Position numbers and translations under genes: made by a program
Source of the DNA: Nakaseomyces glabratus
Lineage: Eukaryota; Ascomycota; Saccharomycetes; Saccharomycetales; Saccharomycetaceae
Assembly (NCBI RefSeq): GCF_010111755.1
Contig: NC_088957.1
Location: 682,001 to 746,000, forward strand
Length of the DNA stretch: 64,000 nt
Direction of reading: 5' to 3'
Part shown: piece after piece, positions 1-10,322 of the stretch
Layout of the letters: every line of letters starts with the position of its first letter
How positions within the stretch are numbered: the first letter of the stretch is position 1
Notes under the pieces: generated by a model
The model's input: the letters and a program-made list of their open reading frames with translations, nothing else
What the model was told of the DNA's origin: nothing
Database searches by the model: none

Positions 1-45
1 AGAAGCGAGTCTGGCGCGAGCTATACGAGAATTTTTTAATAGCGA

Positions 46-1221
46 ATGTTCGAGTCAGGTCTTCGGAGGTGGACTGTGGGGCTGTTCCTGCTGGGCGTGG
101 TGATAGTGCTGTGGGTGTTGTCCTCCTTTCTGATCAACTATATCTTCGAGGATGGTACTTACAGAAAGCCATTTTTCATCACGTATATTAACACAGCGTC
201 GTTTATTTTCTACTTGATACCGACATTCAAGAACATAGTTTACAATTACAAGGTTACTGGGAAGCCTTATATCCACGAAGAATTGCTTATAGAGGAGGAG
301 GCTAACGAGACTGTAACAAATTATACCGCTGACAACGAGCAGTGCAGGCGGGCTAACAGCATTGATGAAGCTAGCAACCCATTGTTGGAAGCACAGAACA
401 TAGTCAGGGACGCTCAACTGGATAGATTATCTCTGCCTGAAACCATTAGGCTAAGTGCGGAATTCTGCGTCCTTTGGTTTGCTGCTAATTTTGTAACTAA
501 TGCCTCTTTGGGCTACACATCGGTAGCTTCGCAGACTATATTGTCCTCCACCTCGTCATTCTTCACACTTTTCATAGGTGCTGCATTCAGAGTAGAGACA
601 ATTGATAGAGTTAAAGTCATCGGATCGCTGATATCCTTTATTGGTATATTACTAGTTACAAAGTCAGACGTACATATACCGCAAAATACACATATGCCAC
701 ATACCCATGCTTTAGATGAGAAGAAAAGAGATAAAACCTTCGAGATATTCTTCGGAAACATGTTAGCGTTAAGCGGGGCACTATTTTATGGACTATACAG
801 CACTTTGCTAAAGAGAAAAGTCAAAGACGAGAGCAGAATCAATATGAAAATATTTTTTGGGTTTGTTGGCCTATTCACACTCATTTTGCTATGGCCAACA
901 TTGTTACTATTGGATAAATTTAATTGGGAAACTTTTGTGATACCTCGTGACCCATTGGTTATAACTATCATCCTTGTCAATTGTTTGATAACATTTGTTA
1001 GTGACTTTTGTTGGGCATCCGCTATGCTATTAACAAGCCCATTAACAGTAACTTTGGGTCTAAGTATAACTATTCCACTGGCAATGTTTGGTGATTTTCT
1101 CTTCAGACATAAGACAGTCCCGTTCCTTTATTTTTGCGGTGCTATCCTAATTCTGGGATCTTTCTTTGTTATTAATAAGAACTCTGAAAAGAATGAGAGA
1201 AATGAGGAAGCAATTGCATAG
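46..1221 (+). CDS. YML018C/THI74-type multispanning drug/metabolite transporter (EamA/DMT)
   Basis: A 391-residue membrane protein with about ten hydrophobic segments. The first two lie near residues 10-32 and 40-60, the rest between about 135 and 380, with a polar loop at about 75-130 and another at about 220-240. This is the layout of yeast DMT/EamA solute carriers related to YML018C (393 aa) and THI74. YML018C has been placed in the vacuolar membrane; the substrate is unknown. The next gene is OST6, as in S. cerevisiae, which favours the YML018C ortholog over THI74. The ATG at 46 is the first in frame, but only 45 bases lie upstream, so the promoter is outside the window. Confidence 0.85.
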   Translation: MFESGLRRWTVGLFLLGVVIVLWVLSSFLINYIFEDGTYRKPFFITYINTASFIFYLIPTFKNIVYNYKVTGKPYIHEELLIEEEANETVTNYTADNEQCRRANSIDEASNPLLEAQNIVRDAQLDRLSLPETIRLSAEFCVLWFAANFVTNASLGYTSVASQTILSSTSSFFTLFIGAAFRVETIDRVKVIGSLISFIGILLVTKSDVHIPQNTHMPHTHALDEKKRDKTFEIFFGNMLALSGALFYGLYSTLLKRKVKDESRINMKIFFGFVGLFTLILLWPTLLLLDKFNWETFVIPRDPLVITIILVNCLITFVSDFCWASAMLLTSPLTVTLGLSITIPLAMFGDFLFRHKTVPFLYFCGAILILGSFFVINKNSEKNERNEEAIA

Positions 1222-1559
1222 TACGATTTCACTTAAACTTTTGAAATGGTATGTTTACGATTAACGCAATCCTGTTTTACTTTGAAAACAAGGATTTTTT
1301 TGTTTATTGCATGAATAACGTTTGAACTTAGAGAGGAAAGTGCTTGTTCGCTATACACTTAGATGTTAGTAAGGACTGTATAGAGGCGGAACCACCTTTT
1401 TGGGTCTTTCTATTGTAAATATTCAAATGCATTGTCATGGGGTTTTTTTCTAATCTTAGCATTATATGGTGTCCATATTTAGTACTTTTTATTTTTTTAT
1501 TATTTATTTATTCAGCTTTCTATATTACATTATGTATAGGTTTACGGCAAAAGGAAATT
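1222..1559. other. Convergent 3' intergenic region, no gene
   Basis: AT-rich spacer between two genes that end toward each other, the DMT transporter and OST6. It should hold both 3' UTRs and poly(A) signals. A minus-strand TACTAAC at 1364-1370 is not associated with any open exon. Nothing else is recognised. Confidence 0.6.
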
Positions 1560-2555
1560 TCAGTAATTTAATAGAGACATATATGCGCTAGAATTCAAAT
1601 GGATACTCGGGCTGTTTAATCTTATAGCAGCTAATGTAGTATGAACCAAAAAAAACATCAAACATGCGCAAAATAATGACCCTAATACATTCGCATTGTC
1701 GTTGCCCTTACAGAGCTTTTTCCAATACACGAGAAGAGTCACAACTATGGACATTGCCACATACATTGCCGAGACAGTCACAACTTCAATTCCAAATTGC
1801 CAGCCTGTTCCCCCACTGAAAAACATAATATTACCTTTCCCATCTCTAGCAATGAATGGGATACCATTTATCTGCGTAAACTTAAAGCCAGCAATACTAG
1901 GCAGTAAAATACCAAAAGCCAAGACGATGCTAAACAGAAGACCTTTATTTCCAACAATCGGTAGCACCACCCTCTTGAGAACCACAAATATAGCTGTACA
2001 TATGACGAAGTAAGTTAGGAACTCTTGCACATCGAACTCTTGTGGAATTGTTATTTCTACTTCCATTATCTTCCCAAGGAAACTTCCAAAATGCAGCGGA
2101 TTTGATACTTCCTTATCTACCAATTCATATTTGTAAAATGGAGTCTTGGCCCATGAGTATACTTCGCCATCTTTCTTTGGTGGATAGACAACAGCATGGG
2201 GAACATTCTTTAAATCCATATCTCTCACAATTTGTCTAGTTTCCTGGACATCGCTAGAGAAAAAATATACTTTCTTATCAGGGAATTGACTTTGGAACAA
2301 TCTGACAACATTTCTATAATTATCCTCAAAGTCCAGACATATCTTACACAATGCAACACCTTCATCATTAGTTGACCTCATAGTAATGAATAGAACATTG
2401 TAATAATCCTCTAACCCCTTAGATATTTGTGCATAATTAGCATCTGTAACAGCTATAATACCATCCTCATCCTTCAATCTATCTAGTTCTTCTGTTGTAA
2501 TTGAGAACACCCCCACAATAAGACTTATAAGCAACGCAATGGCATGCATCCTCAT
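1560..2555 (-). CDS. OST6: Oligosaccharyltransferase subunit Ost6 (Ost3/Ost6 family)
   Basis: 331 residues, close to the family length. There is an N-terminal signal peptide (about 1-18), a lumenal thioredoxin-like domain (about 20-165) with the redox motif CKIC at residues 70-73, and four hydrophobic segments from about 180 to 325. Ost3 and Ost6 are alternative subunits of the ER oligosaccharyltransferase. Their CxxC domain is thought to hold substrate cysteines by transient mixed disulfides so that nearby N-glycosylation sites are reached. Position between YML018C-like and YML020W-like genes supports OST6 rather than OST3. Two ATGs lie at codons 1 and 3; either gives a good signal peptide. 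Confidence 0.92.
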   Translation of the reverse strand: MRMHAIALLISLIVGVFSITTEELDRLKDEDGIIAVTDANYAQISKGLEDYYNVLFITMRSTNDEGVALCKICLDFEDNYRNVVRLFQSQFPDKKVYFFSSDVQETRQIVRDMDLKNVPHAVVYPPKKDGEVYSWAKTPFYKYELVDKEVSNPLHFGSFLGKIMEVEITIPQEFDVQEFLTYFVICTAIFVVLKRVVLPIVGNKGLLFSIVLAFGILLPSIAGFKFTQINGIPFIARDGKGNIMFFSGGTGWQFGIEVVTVSAMYVAMSIVVTLLVYWKKLCKGNDNANVLGSLFCACLMFFLVHTTLAAIRLNSPSIHLNSSAYMSLLNY

Positions 2556-2987
2556 GGCTGTTTATGAGGTTACTATTTCTTATCCTGATATCGCGAGATT
2601 TCCGAATATTATCTTTAGTTTGCGGTTGGAACCTTTAAGATATGTACTTGTAGAGATTTTCAAAATGCTACCAATACTCAATTGACTGTTATACCTCTCA
2701 GATCGACCATCCTTTTGATGATTCGATTGATACTCATCTTATTTTTCCTTTAATCTTGACAGCTCTGTACTTGAAAAAGTCAGTGCGATGAGCTGCTGAT
2801 TCTTTCACAAATATTCTCAAATAAATATAGGAAAGAATAGTTGGATATTGATACTATTTAAAGTAAATTAGAGGGAAAATGCTTGTATATCCATTTTATA
2901 TTAACAGAAATTTAATATACATATTAGTGAGACTCAAAACAGTGGTAGTACAAAGTACCATATAAATCCTGGCACCATGCCACATAT
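2556..2987. other. OST6 promoter / YML020W 3' region
   Basis: 432-base AT-rich spacer. It should hold the OST6 promoter (minus strand) and the 3' UTR of the YML020W homolog. A TTTCCGAA string at about 2599 is isolated and has no centromere context. No RNA gene or repeat was seen. Confidence 0.55.
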
Positions 2988-4607
2988 TCACAACTTGTAT
3001 CTTATACCATTGAGTCTGTATTTGATATCCTTTAGCTGTTTAGTGGCAGGCTCCCAATTTTCAAATTCCTGAAATAGTAGATTGATTTCATCCTTATTTA
3101 AATGCCGGTCAGTTTCATAGAGAAGTCCACGCATGCACCATGGTAAATGGTAAGTGTTAGCTCCAAGATCACATAGCTGGTATGGCGTATAGTCTACGGC
3201 TAAGTCAATGAAATCATCTGTTGTTTCCAGTGCAAATCTAATTCCGAGCTCATACACTTGTACTTCTCTATATATTGTTGAGTGCCCTCCCCCAGTTAAT
3301 GGACCTGCCAAAGAGCCACTAATTTCTTTGATAATTCCATGATCATCATAACCAAGATTGATTAGACTGCCAGCAATCTTAACAATTCTCGTAATGAAGT
3401 CAGGCGTTTGAGAGCCCTTATCCACAAATGTAGCTCTGAAGATATTGGGGTGATGTGCAAAAAGGCATGTCGATGAATACAAGGGAACTAGCTGATCATT
3501 GATAGAACCTACGAAAGTGATTTTGGCATTATTTTTTATCAGCGTCCTGAGACTTTCGATGAACTGTTTAGATTGTAACGAATCGAACTTCTGAAATTCA
3601 AATAATTCTCGAAGTGAGTCTTTCTCTATAGTTTGATATGCTCTTACAAATAAAGTTTGGTCTGCGCCATAAAATGGCCCATTGTTGATTCCTGCCATGC
3701 AAAGGATTGAGATAATCTTCTTGCTCGATGTAAACTTATAATCAGCTGGCCCATTAAAAAACTTTGAATTATCTATATTTATGATACCACATTCTAGCAA
3801 TTTTGCCAACAGTATGATAGTTACAGGACTACCTTGAGAATGCGAAACAAAATAAATTATGTCTGCCTCATTAATCTCATGCGCAAGCTCAGACATTACA
3901 TCAAAGAAATAATCAACTCTCTCAAATATCTTCCCCTCCTTTTCCAACGCAATTTTGCTAATCTCAACCTGCTGATTATGGGATTCAAAGTATCTCATTA
4001 CTATAGCTTCTGCCTCAAGTACAAATTTTGCCGATGTGCCTGTAGGTTCGCCAATGAAGGGTCTTATGAGTTTTGTTGGAAAGAAACCATGAACTCCAAC
4101 TATCAGAACTTTAATGGGTGATTTACCATTCTCAGAAAACAAATCAAAGTGTCTTTGGGGACTAGTTCTCTTCAGTATAGGTCTTCGTTCCTTCTCTTCA
4201 TCCATCACATGCCATCTAACCGCATAATCTCGCAGTTTGGCCTTCATATCATTCCATTTCGATTTCTCTGGTAGAATCTCAAACTGTGGTGTAACAATAT
4301 TGGGCTTCTGCGCCAATTCATCCAAGTTCTCTTCCGTCGCCGCTTGGTCGTGCTTCGACTTATTTGTAGTCGTTTCCATGACATTAACACCATCGTTCTC
4401 GGCACCCTTAAAAGGAATATATACATTACTTGCTAGCGTAGAAACCAGATTATCGATCCCAAGCGTACCATCACCACCTTCATTGTTCGGTACTGACTTG
4501 TTGCCTCTCGACCAAAAGGACCACCCTTTAGTCTGCTCTTCTTCCCCAGATATAGCCTCGCTATCACTGCGAAGCCTCACACTATCTCTCTCATTATCTG
4601 AAGCCAT
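2988..4607 (-). CDS. YML020W-like predicted alpha/beta-hydrolase
   Basis: 539 residues from the ATG at 4607; the open frame continues a little upstream but without ATG. The N-terminal 100 residues are polar and low in complexity. The rest is globular and contains HSQGS, a GxSxG-like nucleophile elbow, inside a hydrophobic strand-turn-helix ([11 protein letters not shown]), and an earlier IVGVHGFFP strand that resembles an oxyanion loop. This is the pattern of a lipase-like hydrolase. S. cerevisiae YML020W is uncharacterised (664 aa), so no substrate can be assigned. Its place between OST6 and UNG1 matches YML020W. It is divergent from UNG1 across a 252-bp promoter. Confidence 0.85.
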   Translation of the reverse strand: MASDNERDSVRLRSDSEAISGEEEQTKGWSFWSRGNKSVPNNEGGDGTLGIDNLVSTLASNVYIPFKGAENDGVNVMETTTNKSKHDQAATEENLDELAQKPNIVTPQFEILPEKSKWNDMKAKLRDYAVRWHVMDEEKERRPILKRTSPQRHFDLFSENGKSPIKVLIVGVHGFFPTKLIRPFIGEPTGTSAKFVLEAEAIVMRYFESHNQQVEISKIALEKEGKIFERVDYFFDVMSELAHEINEADIIYFVSHSQGSPVTIILLAKLLECGIINIDNSKFFNGPADYKFTSSKKIISILCMAGINNGPFYGADQTLFVRAYQTIEKDSLRELFEFQKFDSLQSKQFIESLRTLIKNNAKITFVGSINDQLVPLYSSTCLFAHHPNIFRATFVDKGSQTPDFITRIVKIAGSLINLGYDDHGIIKEISGSLAGPLTGGGHSTIYREVQVYELGIRFALETTDDFIDLAVDYTPYQLCDLGANTYHLPWCMRGLLYETDRHLNKDEINLLFQEFENWEPATKQLKDIKYRLNGIRYKL

Positions 4608-4859
4608 CCTACGATTTATTTCATCTGAATTAGTACTATATCTATACACTTACTCTACAGATTACCCACCTCATCGCAATTTGTATGTTGATTCATCGGT
4701 TTATTAGAGCTCAAATCCCTAAACTTGGACTTTTTCAAGCTCATCACGTTGAACTTTCGATCGATCAAGCTCATCGCAAAGAGTATCGCATATATGAAAA
4801 CGCCAAAAGAAACAATAGCCCAATGAGTTGCAACTATAATCCTGTAATTGGACTATTAT
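4608..4859. promoter_or_regulatory. Divergent promoter with two PAC-type motifs (YML020W-like / UNG1)
   Basis: The shared upstream region contains CTCATCGC at 4670-4677 and GCTCATCGC at 4769-4777. This is the reverse complement of the PAC core GCGATGAG, bound in S. cerevisiae by Dot6/Tod6 at ribosome-biogenesis genes. Neither flanking gene is a ribosome gene, so the function here is inferred only from the motif. Confidence 0.45.
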
Positions 4860-5894
4860 ATGCTACCAACAGCTGTCAGGTTTACAGTACGCGCCATGTC
4901 CACTAAGAGAAAGCAAGTTACTATTGAAGAGTTTTTCTCGAAACAGAAGAAGAGTAAGGTCAGTACGGTCAAGAAGGAGGAGCCTAAGCTACCTAAGGAA
5001 GCGAGTATTGAAGGCGATACCGTGGTAGAAACAGAGACTGAAGATTCAGCAGTGGTGAAAGAAGAATCTATCGGTGTTTCGGACGCGAAGAAGAAATTCC
5101 AAGAGAGTTTAAGCTCGCTATTGAAGGAAACGTTGAAGTTGGAAATTGACACTATCGAGGATTCATGGTTTGCGCAACTATCATCCGAGTTTAAGCAACC
5201 TTATTTCATCAAATTGAAACAGTTTGTGAATAAAGAGCAGGCCACACAAACTATTTTCCCACCAGCAAACGATATATATTCATGGACGCGATTGACTCCA
5301 TTCGATAAGGTACGCGTAGTAATTATAGGACAGGATCCGTATCACAATTTTAACCAGGCACATGGATTAGCGTTCAGTGTGCGTGCACCTACGCCTGCGC
5401 CACCCTCTTTAAAGAACATATACAAAGAATTACAAAATAATTATCCTGACTTCAAGAGTGATAACAAGATTGGAGATCTTACCCCATGGGCCAAGCAAGG
5501 TGTGTTACTTCTCAACACTGCATTGACCGTTAGGGCACACAATGCTGCATCTCATTCAAAGCAAGGCTGGGAGACTTTCACTAGACGTGCACTTGAAGCG
5601 CTGGTGCATGATAGAGAGAAAGATGGCAAGAGCCTGGTATTTTTATGCTGGGGATCAAATGCCATCAAGATAGCGGAGTCTTTACTGAGTTCAACACACA
5701 ATAAGAAAAATATAAAAATGTTTAAATCAGTACATCCCTCACCACTAAGTGCAAGTAGAGGGTTCTTTGGCAATAATCACTTCAAACAGATAAATGACTG
5801 GTTATATAATGAAAGACATGAGAAAATGATTGACTGGAGTGTTGTGCCATCGTGTTCACTTAAAGAAGTGACAGACGCTAATGCCAAATTATGA
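4860..5894 (+). CDS. UNG1: Uracil-DNA glycosylase (family 1)
   Basis: 344 residues from the ATG at 4860. It removes uracil from DNA to start base excision repair in nucleus and mitochondria. The water-activating loop GQDPYH is at residues 157-162, the LLLNTALTVR segment follows, and the minor-groove leucine loop HPSPLSA lies near residue 290. The first dozen residues (MLPTAVRFTVRA) are basic and amphipathic like a mitochondrial presequence. A second ATG at 4896 begins MSTKRKQ, and QVTIEEFF just after it matches the PCNA-interaction (PIP) box. Two start sites could therefore give mitochondrial and nuclear forms. Convergent with APT1, as in S. cerevisiae (YML021C/YML022W). Confidence 0.96.
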   Translation: MLPTAVRFTVRAMSTKRKQVTIEEFFSKQKKSKVSTVKKEEPKLPKEASIEGDTVVETETEDSAVVKEESIGVSDAKKKFQESLSSLLKETLKLEIDTIEDSWFAQLSSEFKQPYFIKLKQFVNKEQATQTIFPPANDIYSWTRLTPFDKVRVVIIGQDPYHNFNQAHGLAFSVRAPTPAPPSLKNIYKELQNNYPDFKSDNKIGDLTPWAKQGVLLLNTALTVRAHNAASHSKQGWETFTRRALEALVHDREKDGKSLVFLCWGSNAIKIAESLLSSTHNKKNIKMFKSVHPSPLSASRGFFGNNHFKQINDWLYNERHEKMIDWSVVPSCSLKEVTDANAKL

Positions 5895-6273
5895 GTAGAA
5901 GCACTTTCAAATTGCTTGCTAAGATAATATTACGTTAGGAGCACATACAGATTTAAAAATTAGAATATGATAAAAGTTCTCAATAAAGTATTTATATACT
6001 TAAATGTGTATTTGCACCTTTTGCTTATGAAGATGAAGTGACAACATTATTTATAGCACAAAAGGATAAATTAGCATTAATAAGTAATGTTAAAATACAT
6101 ACATGAACACAGTTGAAATGCTCAAATAACTATATGAAATGCAGGAAAGTTATGCTTGAATGTGATATAAGAAAACATCATTATAGGCAAACAAAATGTT
6201 CGGTAAAATGAGCTAAATAAATACTCGAATAGTAATGTACAGTTTGTTGAAAACGCTCATTAGTTAAGCAATT
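5895..6273. other. Convergent 3' region UNG1/APT1, no gene
   Basis: 379 bases, strongly AT-rich, between two genes that end toward each other. It has many A/T runs of the kind that direct yeast 3'-end formation. No structured RNA, repeat or ORF of note. Confidence 0.6.
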
Positions 6274-6846
6274 TTAAGCAGATGGCTTTTGAAGAGCTTC
6301 CTTTTGAGAGCTCAACAAGGTGAAAACTGGGGCGTTTAGCTTATCTCTGCCCTTTAGGAAATCCAATTCCATTACGAAGTCGTATTCTAGAACGTTAGCA
6401 CCAATCTTCTTGATCAGTTCTTCAGCGGCACCAGCAGAACCACCGGTAGCGATAATATCATCAACAATGACAACGTTAGCACCGGCTGGGATAGCATGCT
6501 TTTGCATTTCGAATTCATCAGAACCGTATTCCTTTTCGTAAACAGCCTTGACACATTCACCAGGCAGCTTACCAGCTTTTCTAACTGGGACAAAGCCGAT
6601 GCCCATGGCTAAAGCCAAGCTTGGGCCGAACAAGAACCCACGAGACTCCAGACCGACGATGTAATCGACCTTCTTTTCAGTGAATGTCTCTTCCAGGTGC
6701 ATCTTGAATGCGTCGACCAACTTCTGGAATAGTTGTGGTTCTCTGAAGATTGGTAGGAAATCCTCAAACAAAATACCTTCAGAAGGGAAGTTTGGGTATT
6801 GATGAAGGGCAGCCTTCAAGTCCTTGGCATATGATTCAATAGACAT
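6274..6846 (-). CDS. APT1: Adenine phosphoribosyltransferase
   Basis: 190 residues, the expected size. It makes AMP from adenine and PRPP in purine salvage, in the cytosol. The PRPP-binding signature VVIVDDIIATGGSAGA lies at about residues 125-140, and the ESRGFLFG strand of type I phosphoribosyltransferases is at about 67-74. Codons are strongly biased to those of highly expressed yeast genes, more than in the neighbours. The upstream region shared with NSE5 carries an RRPE-like and two PAC-like motifs, consistent with growth-regulated transcription. Order UNG1-APT1-NSE5 equals YML021C-YML022W-YML023C. Confidence 0.96.
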   Translation of the reverse strand: MSIESYAKDLKAALHQYPNFPSEGILFEDFLPIFREPQLFQKLVDAFKMHLEETFTEKKVDYIVGLESRGFLFGPSLALAMGIGFVPVRKAGKLPGECVKAVYEKEYGSDEFEMQKHAIPAGANVVIVDDIIATGGSAGAAEELIKKIGANVLEYDFVMELDFLKGRDKLNAPVFTLLSSQKEALQKPSA

Positions 6847-7281
6847 AATTATACGATTTGGTGTTTATACTTTTTTCTTTCAAATATAATGTTCTATGAC
6901 TACCTCTATTCACACTGAAAAGTAGACAAAAAAACAACAACGGCAAAACCTGGAGAAAGAATGTAATAGTCTTAATGTAAATCAGTTAATGGAGACACTA
7001 TCCAATTAGTATTCCAGTATTTGTTTAATTAAAATTTTTAGTGTAAGAAACACAAAAAGTGAAGCTCATCGAGCTCATCGATCTTCTTTTTTTTCCAAAA
7101 ATTTTCAGAAATTTGACAAAATCTTAGTGAAAAAAGTAACAAGCGATGTATAATTACCATAAACAATGGGAAAGTTAGAACGCATGGCATAGTTGGCCAT
7201 TGCTTTTACCGGAGTTTGTTATAGCACAATAAGCCTATTCTTGCGGAGCAATGAGAATACAGTTATAAAAGAGTAGGGAGG
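6847..7281. promoter_or_regulatory. Divergent APT1/NSE5 promoter with RRPE and tandem PAC-like motifs
   Basis: Two GCTCATCG copies, nine bases apart, at 7064-7071 and 7073-7080, lie about 25 bases from AAAAATTTTCA at 7097-7107, which matches the RRPE motif. RRPE plus PAC in this spacing is the classic control module of growth and ribosome-biogenesis genes. The last PAC base is A or G instead of C in these copies, so they are near matches. Confidence 0.5.
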
Positions 7282-8946
7282 ATGAGCGGAGTTTCTGTTT
7301 CTGTGGAGCATGTTGTTGGCAATCAAATAGGTAAGGGACTTCCACACTATTTTGTAGAGCTTGGAGATAAAGATATAACAAGCTTTGAGACTCAGAATTC
7401 ACTTTATAGGGCTGAGGATTATGACCATTTGCTGTTCTGTTTGGAAGAGCGCTGGCAAGATGGCGACTCTGCTTTTGATCCTCTGTTTGTACCGTCCTTT
7501 GATATCATAATTGTGCTATTCACTTTGATAACTGTATCGGATCACTACAAGGCTACTGTATTGACTCGCAATGAGCCTTACAACGTAAATAGAGTATCAT
7601 ACAGTAAAAGGGCAATCAAAATTCTAAGAAAGTACTTGCGCATTTTGCAACAATTCGATACTACCAGGTACGGAACGTATAAACTGGAGCTTTTAAGGTG
7701 CCAGATGTTCTTAGCTATCGAAACAGTTAACCCACATTTCAAATATTTACAGAACTGCAGGTCAGTGAAAAATTCCACAAATGAGAATGTTTATTATAAA
7801 CCGGATGCAATGCCAGAGAATATTATAAGGCGCGGCATAGTTAATCCTTATCGTTCTTTTATCAGTTGTGTGGAAACTAAAAATCCAATTTTTGGTAATA
7901 TACCAGTAAATTTCAAACTTAGTCAAAGAGGAGGGTTGAGCAATGCCATTTTATGGACACTAGCTAATTCGATACAAGAAGATGATCTACTGTTCCATGA
8001 CGCTTATGAGATATGGATACCACTATTCGACATCTTCATAAGTATACTAGAAATACGTCAAGCATATTTTTTAGAGAATGAGATAGTAAAGAAGATTTCA
8101 AAGGAGTTACGCATTCAAAAATTGATGGAAAGTCCAATATGCCAATTTCTTTCATTTGTCGATTCCATAAACTTTAACCCACTCTTTTGCGAATACGTGT
8201 TTGTCAACTGTGATTACACATTAATTAATAGAGATGCGGCACTCACTATACAACCGGTGTATAAAGGCGAAACACAGCCAACTGAAGTGTACTATCAGAG
8301 GGTAAAGTATACCAAACAGTTCAAAGCAAAAGTCTCAATGAGGATAAGGAGGCGCTTCATCTCTTTATGCTTCAATATTCTTGGCTCTGTACCAACGGGA
8401 TTACATTTACCGAAACCAAGAATACATAAGAAAAGGCTATTAGTAGAAATGTCAAGAACATTGAGTACATTCCAAAACATTGTCGAATTTGAGGAGTTCT
8501 TTACTTTTGATTATGAAGAATTTATGTTCCACCTTATAGAGAGAACGTTATATGAGCTCTTCAAGCAAGATAGAAGGACCATTGTCACAGAAAGGCCTTC
8601 ATTGATTAGTGGGAAAGATGACTTGAAAACCTTCTTTAATGAGATATTAGCACTGTTTAAGGCGGGCGCTTTTACGCCTGATGTCAGAATTAATGGATTA
8701 CCTCCGCATGAAATTATAGACAATGCAGGCCATGTCAAAAATGAGAAATTACGCCTTCAAAAGATTGATGTCTGTATATGTACAATTTTGAGAAATGTAT
8801 TACAGGGCCAAGCTAAACCTCTATTAGTAGATTGCAAAAAACTTCTAATCAAGGTATCCAAGCGAATTAATATCGCGAATGAGAAAAGACTAGAAATAGA
8901 TACGGCATTTCCACAGCTGAAACCATTTATAGATTCATTTATTTAG
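7282..8946 (+). CDS. NSE5: Smc5-Smc6 complex subunit Nse5
   Basis: 554 residues, almost the length of S. cerevisiae Nse5 (556), in the YML023C position next to APT1. It is all-helical, without signal peptide or membrane segments. Nse5 with Nse6 loads and regulates the Smc5-Smc6 complex in DNA repair and supports sumoylation through Nse2/Mms21. The family diverges quickly and has no catalytic motif, so the call depends on length and gene order. Downstream, where RPS17 would be expected, there is a tRNA gene and a retrotransposon. Confidence 0.82.
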   Translation: MSGVSVSVEHVVGNQIGKGLPHYFVELGDKDITSFETQNSLYRAEDYDHLLFCLEERWQDGDSAFDPLFVPSFDIIIVLFTLITVSDHYKATVLTRNEPYNVNRVSYSKRAIKILRKYLRILQQFDTTRYGTYKLELLRCQMFLAIETVNPHFKYLQNCRSVKNSTNENVYYKPDAMPENIIRRGIVNPYRSFISCVETKNPIFGNIPVNFKLSQRGGLSNAILWTLANSIQEDDLLFHDAYEIWIPLFDIFISILEIRQAYFLENEIVKKISKELRIQKLMESPICQFLSFVDSINFNPLFCEYVFVNCDYTLINRDAALTIQPVYKGETQPTEVYYQRVKYTKQFKAKVSMRIRRRFISLCFNILGSVPTGLHLPKPRIHKKRLLVEMSRTLSTFQNIVEFEEFFTFDYEEFMFHLIERTLYELFKQDRRTIVTERPSLISGKDDLKTFFNEILALFKAGAFTPDVRINGLPPHEIIDNAGHVKNEKLRLQKIDVCICTILRNVLQGQAKPLLVDCKKLLIKVSKRINIANEKRLEIDTAFPQLKPFIDSFI

Positions 8947-9094
8947 AGCAATCAGAAATATAATTGTACAGCGACAAAACTAAGGGATGATTGTTCATTT
9001 TTATAAAACTTACCAATGATACTGGCCAAAGTGTCAGACCTTGTAGATAAATTCAAATATAAAAAAGTTTGCAAGAGGACCAAAAAAAGTAATA

Positions 9095-9167
9095 AGCCCT
9101 GTAGGGGGCTCGAACCCCTAACCTTATGATTAAGAGTCATACGCGCTACCGATTGCGCCAACAAGGC
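9095..9167 (-). tRNA. tRNA-Lys(CUU)
   Basis: 73-nt intronless tRNA on the minus strand. The acceptor stem pairs GCCTTGT with ACAGGGC, with discriminator U. The D arm includes GGCGCAATCGGTAGCGC, the anticodon loop is ACTCTTAAT with CTT (plus-strand AAG at 9132-9134), and the T arm AGGGGTTCGAGCCCCCT has the canonical GTTCGAG loop and B box. It decodes AAG as lysine. The plus strand immediately below its 3' end has A runs, so the minus-strand transcript meets the T run needed to stop Pol III. A Ty3/gypsy element begins about 60 bp upstream of its 5' end. Confidence 0.97.
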
Positions 9168-9227
9168 TTATTAAATTGCGTTGTCAGAAAAAACTTTAAG
9201 ACAACTATATTCGATAGTAAACAATTT

Positions 9228-9232
9228 TGCTA
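9228..9232. repeat. Target-site duplication (left copy)
   Basis: TGCTA directly next to the left LTR, repeated at 15800-15804 after the right LTR. A perfect 5-bp duplication is the Ty3/gypsy integrase signature and shows the two LTRs belong to one insertion. Confidence 0.93.
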
Positions 9233-10196
9233 TGTAAGATACAGGGTACGAGTTCGTCACAGGTATTCAGCGGATTATAGCCGTAGATCGGTACGTATCA
9301 CGGGATGTAATAGTTTGGATAATAGAAATACAGGTCAGTAATATATAAACGGTTCGGACTTTCACTTATGTGTCACAGAAGAGGAACCTAATAAGTCTAT
9401 GTGACTTATAAAGACTCGTTCTTCGAACAAAGATTCTCCTGGTTTAACTTAAAACTTATAACTCTGAAACAATAGTAATGTGTGACTCGATATAAGCTGA
9501 ACTTGTACCAAGTATCAAAACTAAAATGTTAAATGATAATAAGTCTTATTAGAAAACTAGAATAAGCTTTTTGGTATTTCTTATTACTGTTCTTATTGTG
9601 ATCTTTCTACTGAAAGAATAAGGAAAGTATAATAATACAATTTACTGAAGAAACGAATTTTAATTCTCACGTCTGAGAATTCGGATGCTATTTATATCCT
9701 TCTCGGATTAGATAACTTATGGCCGAATGGAGAATCTTAAGATCTCCTTTTACCCCGCGGAGTTTCCTTTTAGTTGGGGTAAGTAATTGGGGTAATTATT
9801 TTATTAAGCGCTTATCTGATCTTGAGGTTAAGTCACACCTTGCTTCAGATTTGATTCGTCATATGTACGTCATGCTAACATAACTTTAATCTCCGCATCT
9901 TTAATTTAGTGGGGCACGCTGCTAGCTATTAGGCGGCATCCGTTTATGCCCCACAAGGTTCCCGAGGTATCTTATGAGATACCTCGTCATGTCACGTCAA
10001 TTCTCCACTTTCCTACTTCTGAGGTTTCTCCTTATATGTTGCCGGCTTTAAGGATACATCTCATCCGTCAATCAAGTGTGAACTGAATAACATGACTTAT
10101 GCATGACGCACACTCATCAGAGCGTTTAGCTTCCTACAACCTTACGAATCTACTTAAATAGGTCACATGTAGTGCACTAATATCATAATGCTTACA
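9233..10196 (-). repeat. 3' LTR of the Ty3/gypsy element
   Basis: 964-bp direct repeat of 14836-15799, bounded by the 6-bp inverted repeat TGTAAG...CTTACA. It is much longer than the roughly 340-bp LTR of S. cerevisiae Ty3. It contains perfect hairpins: arms 9662-9669 / 9674-9681, arms 9963-9972 / 9977-9986, and the 8-bp pair 9909-9916 / 9947-9954. Confidence 0.97.
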
Positions 10197-10207
10197 CGCC
10201 CCCGTTT
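10197..10207 (-). other. Polypurine tract candidate
   Basis: On the element strand AAACGGGGGCG sits directly before the 3' LTR, where plus-strand DNA synthesis must be primed. It is short and not perfectly purine. Its position is the main support. Confidence 0.6.
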
Positions 10208-10322
10208 AAAAATGCGCTGGTCCCACAGCGTACAGGAGGAAGATAATACAGGTTATTGATTAGCAATATACGGCGCGTAGGTTATGAAACAATGATTCGT
10301 TAGCAAGTAATTAAACTAAAGG

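Noticed and set aside
55..417. Antisense frame opposite the first gene, and many similar frames opposite USA1, NHX1, MNN11 and PRY2
   Set aside because: They lie inside well-supported genes, have composition forced by the codons of the sense strand, and show no family resemblance.
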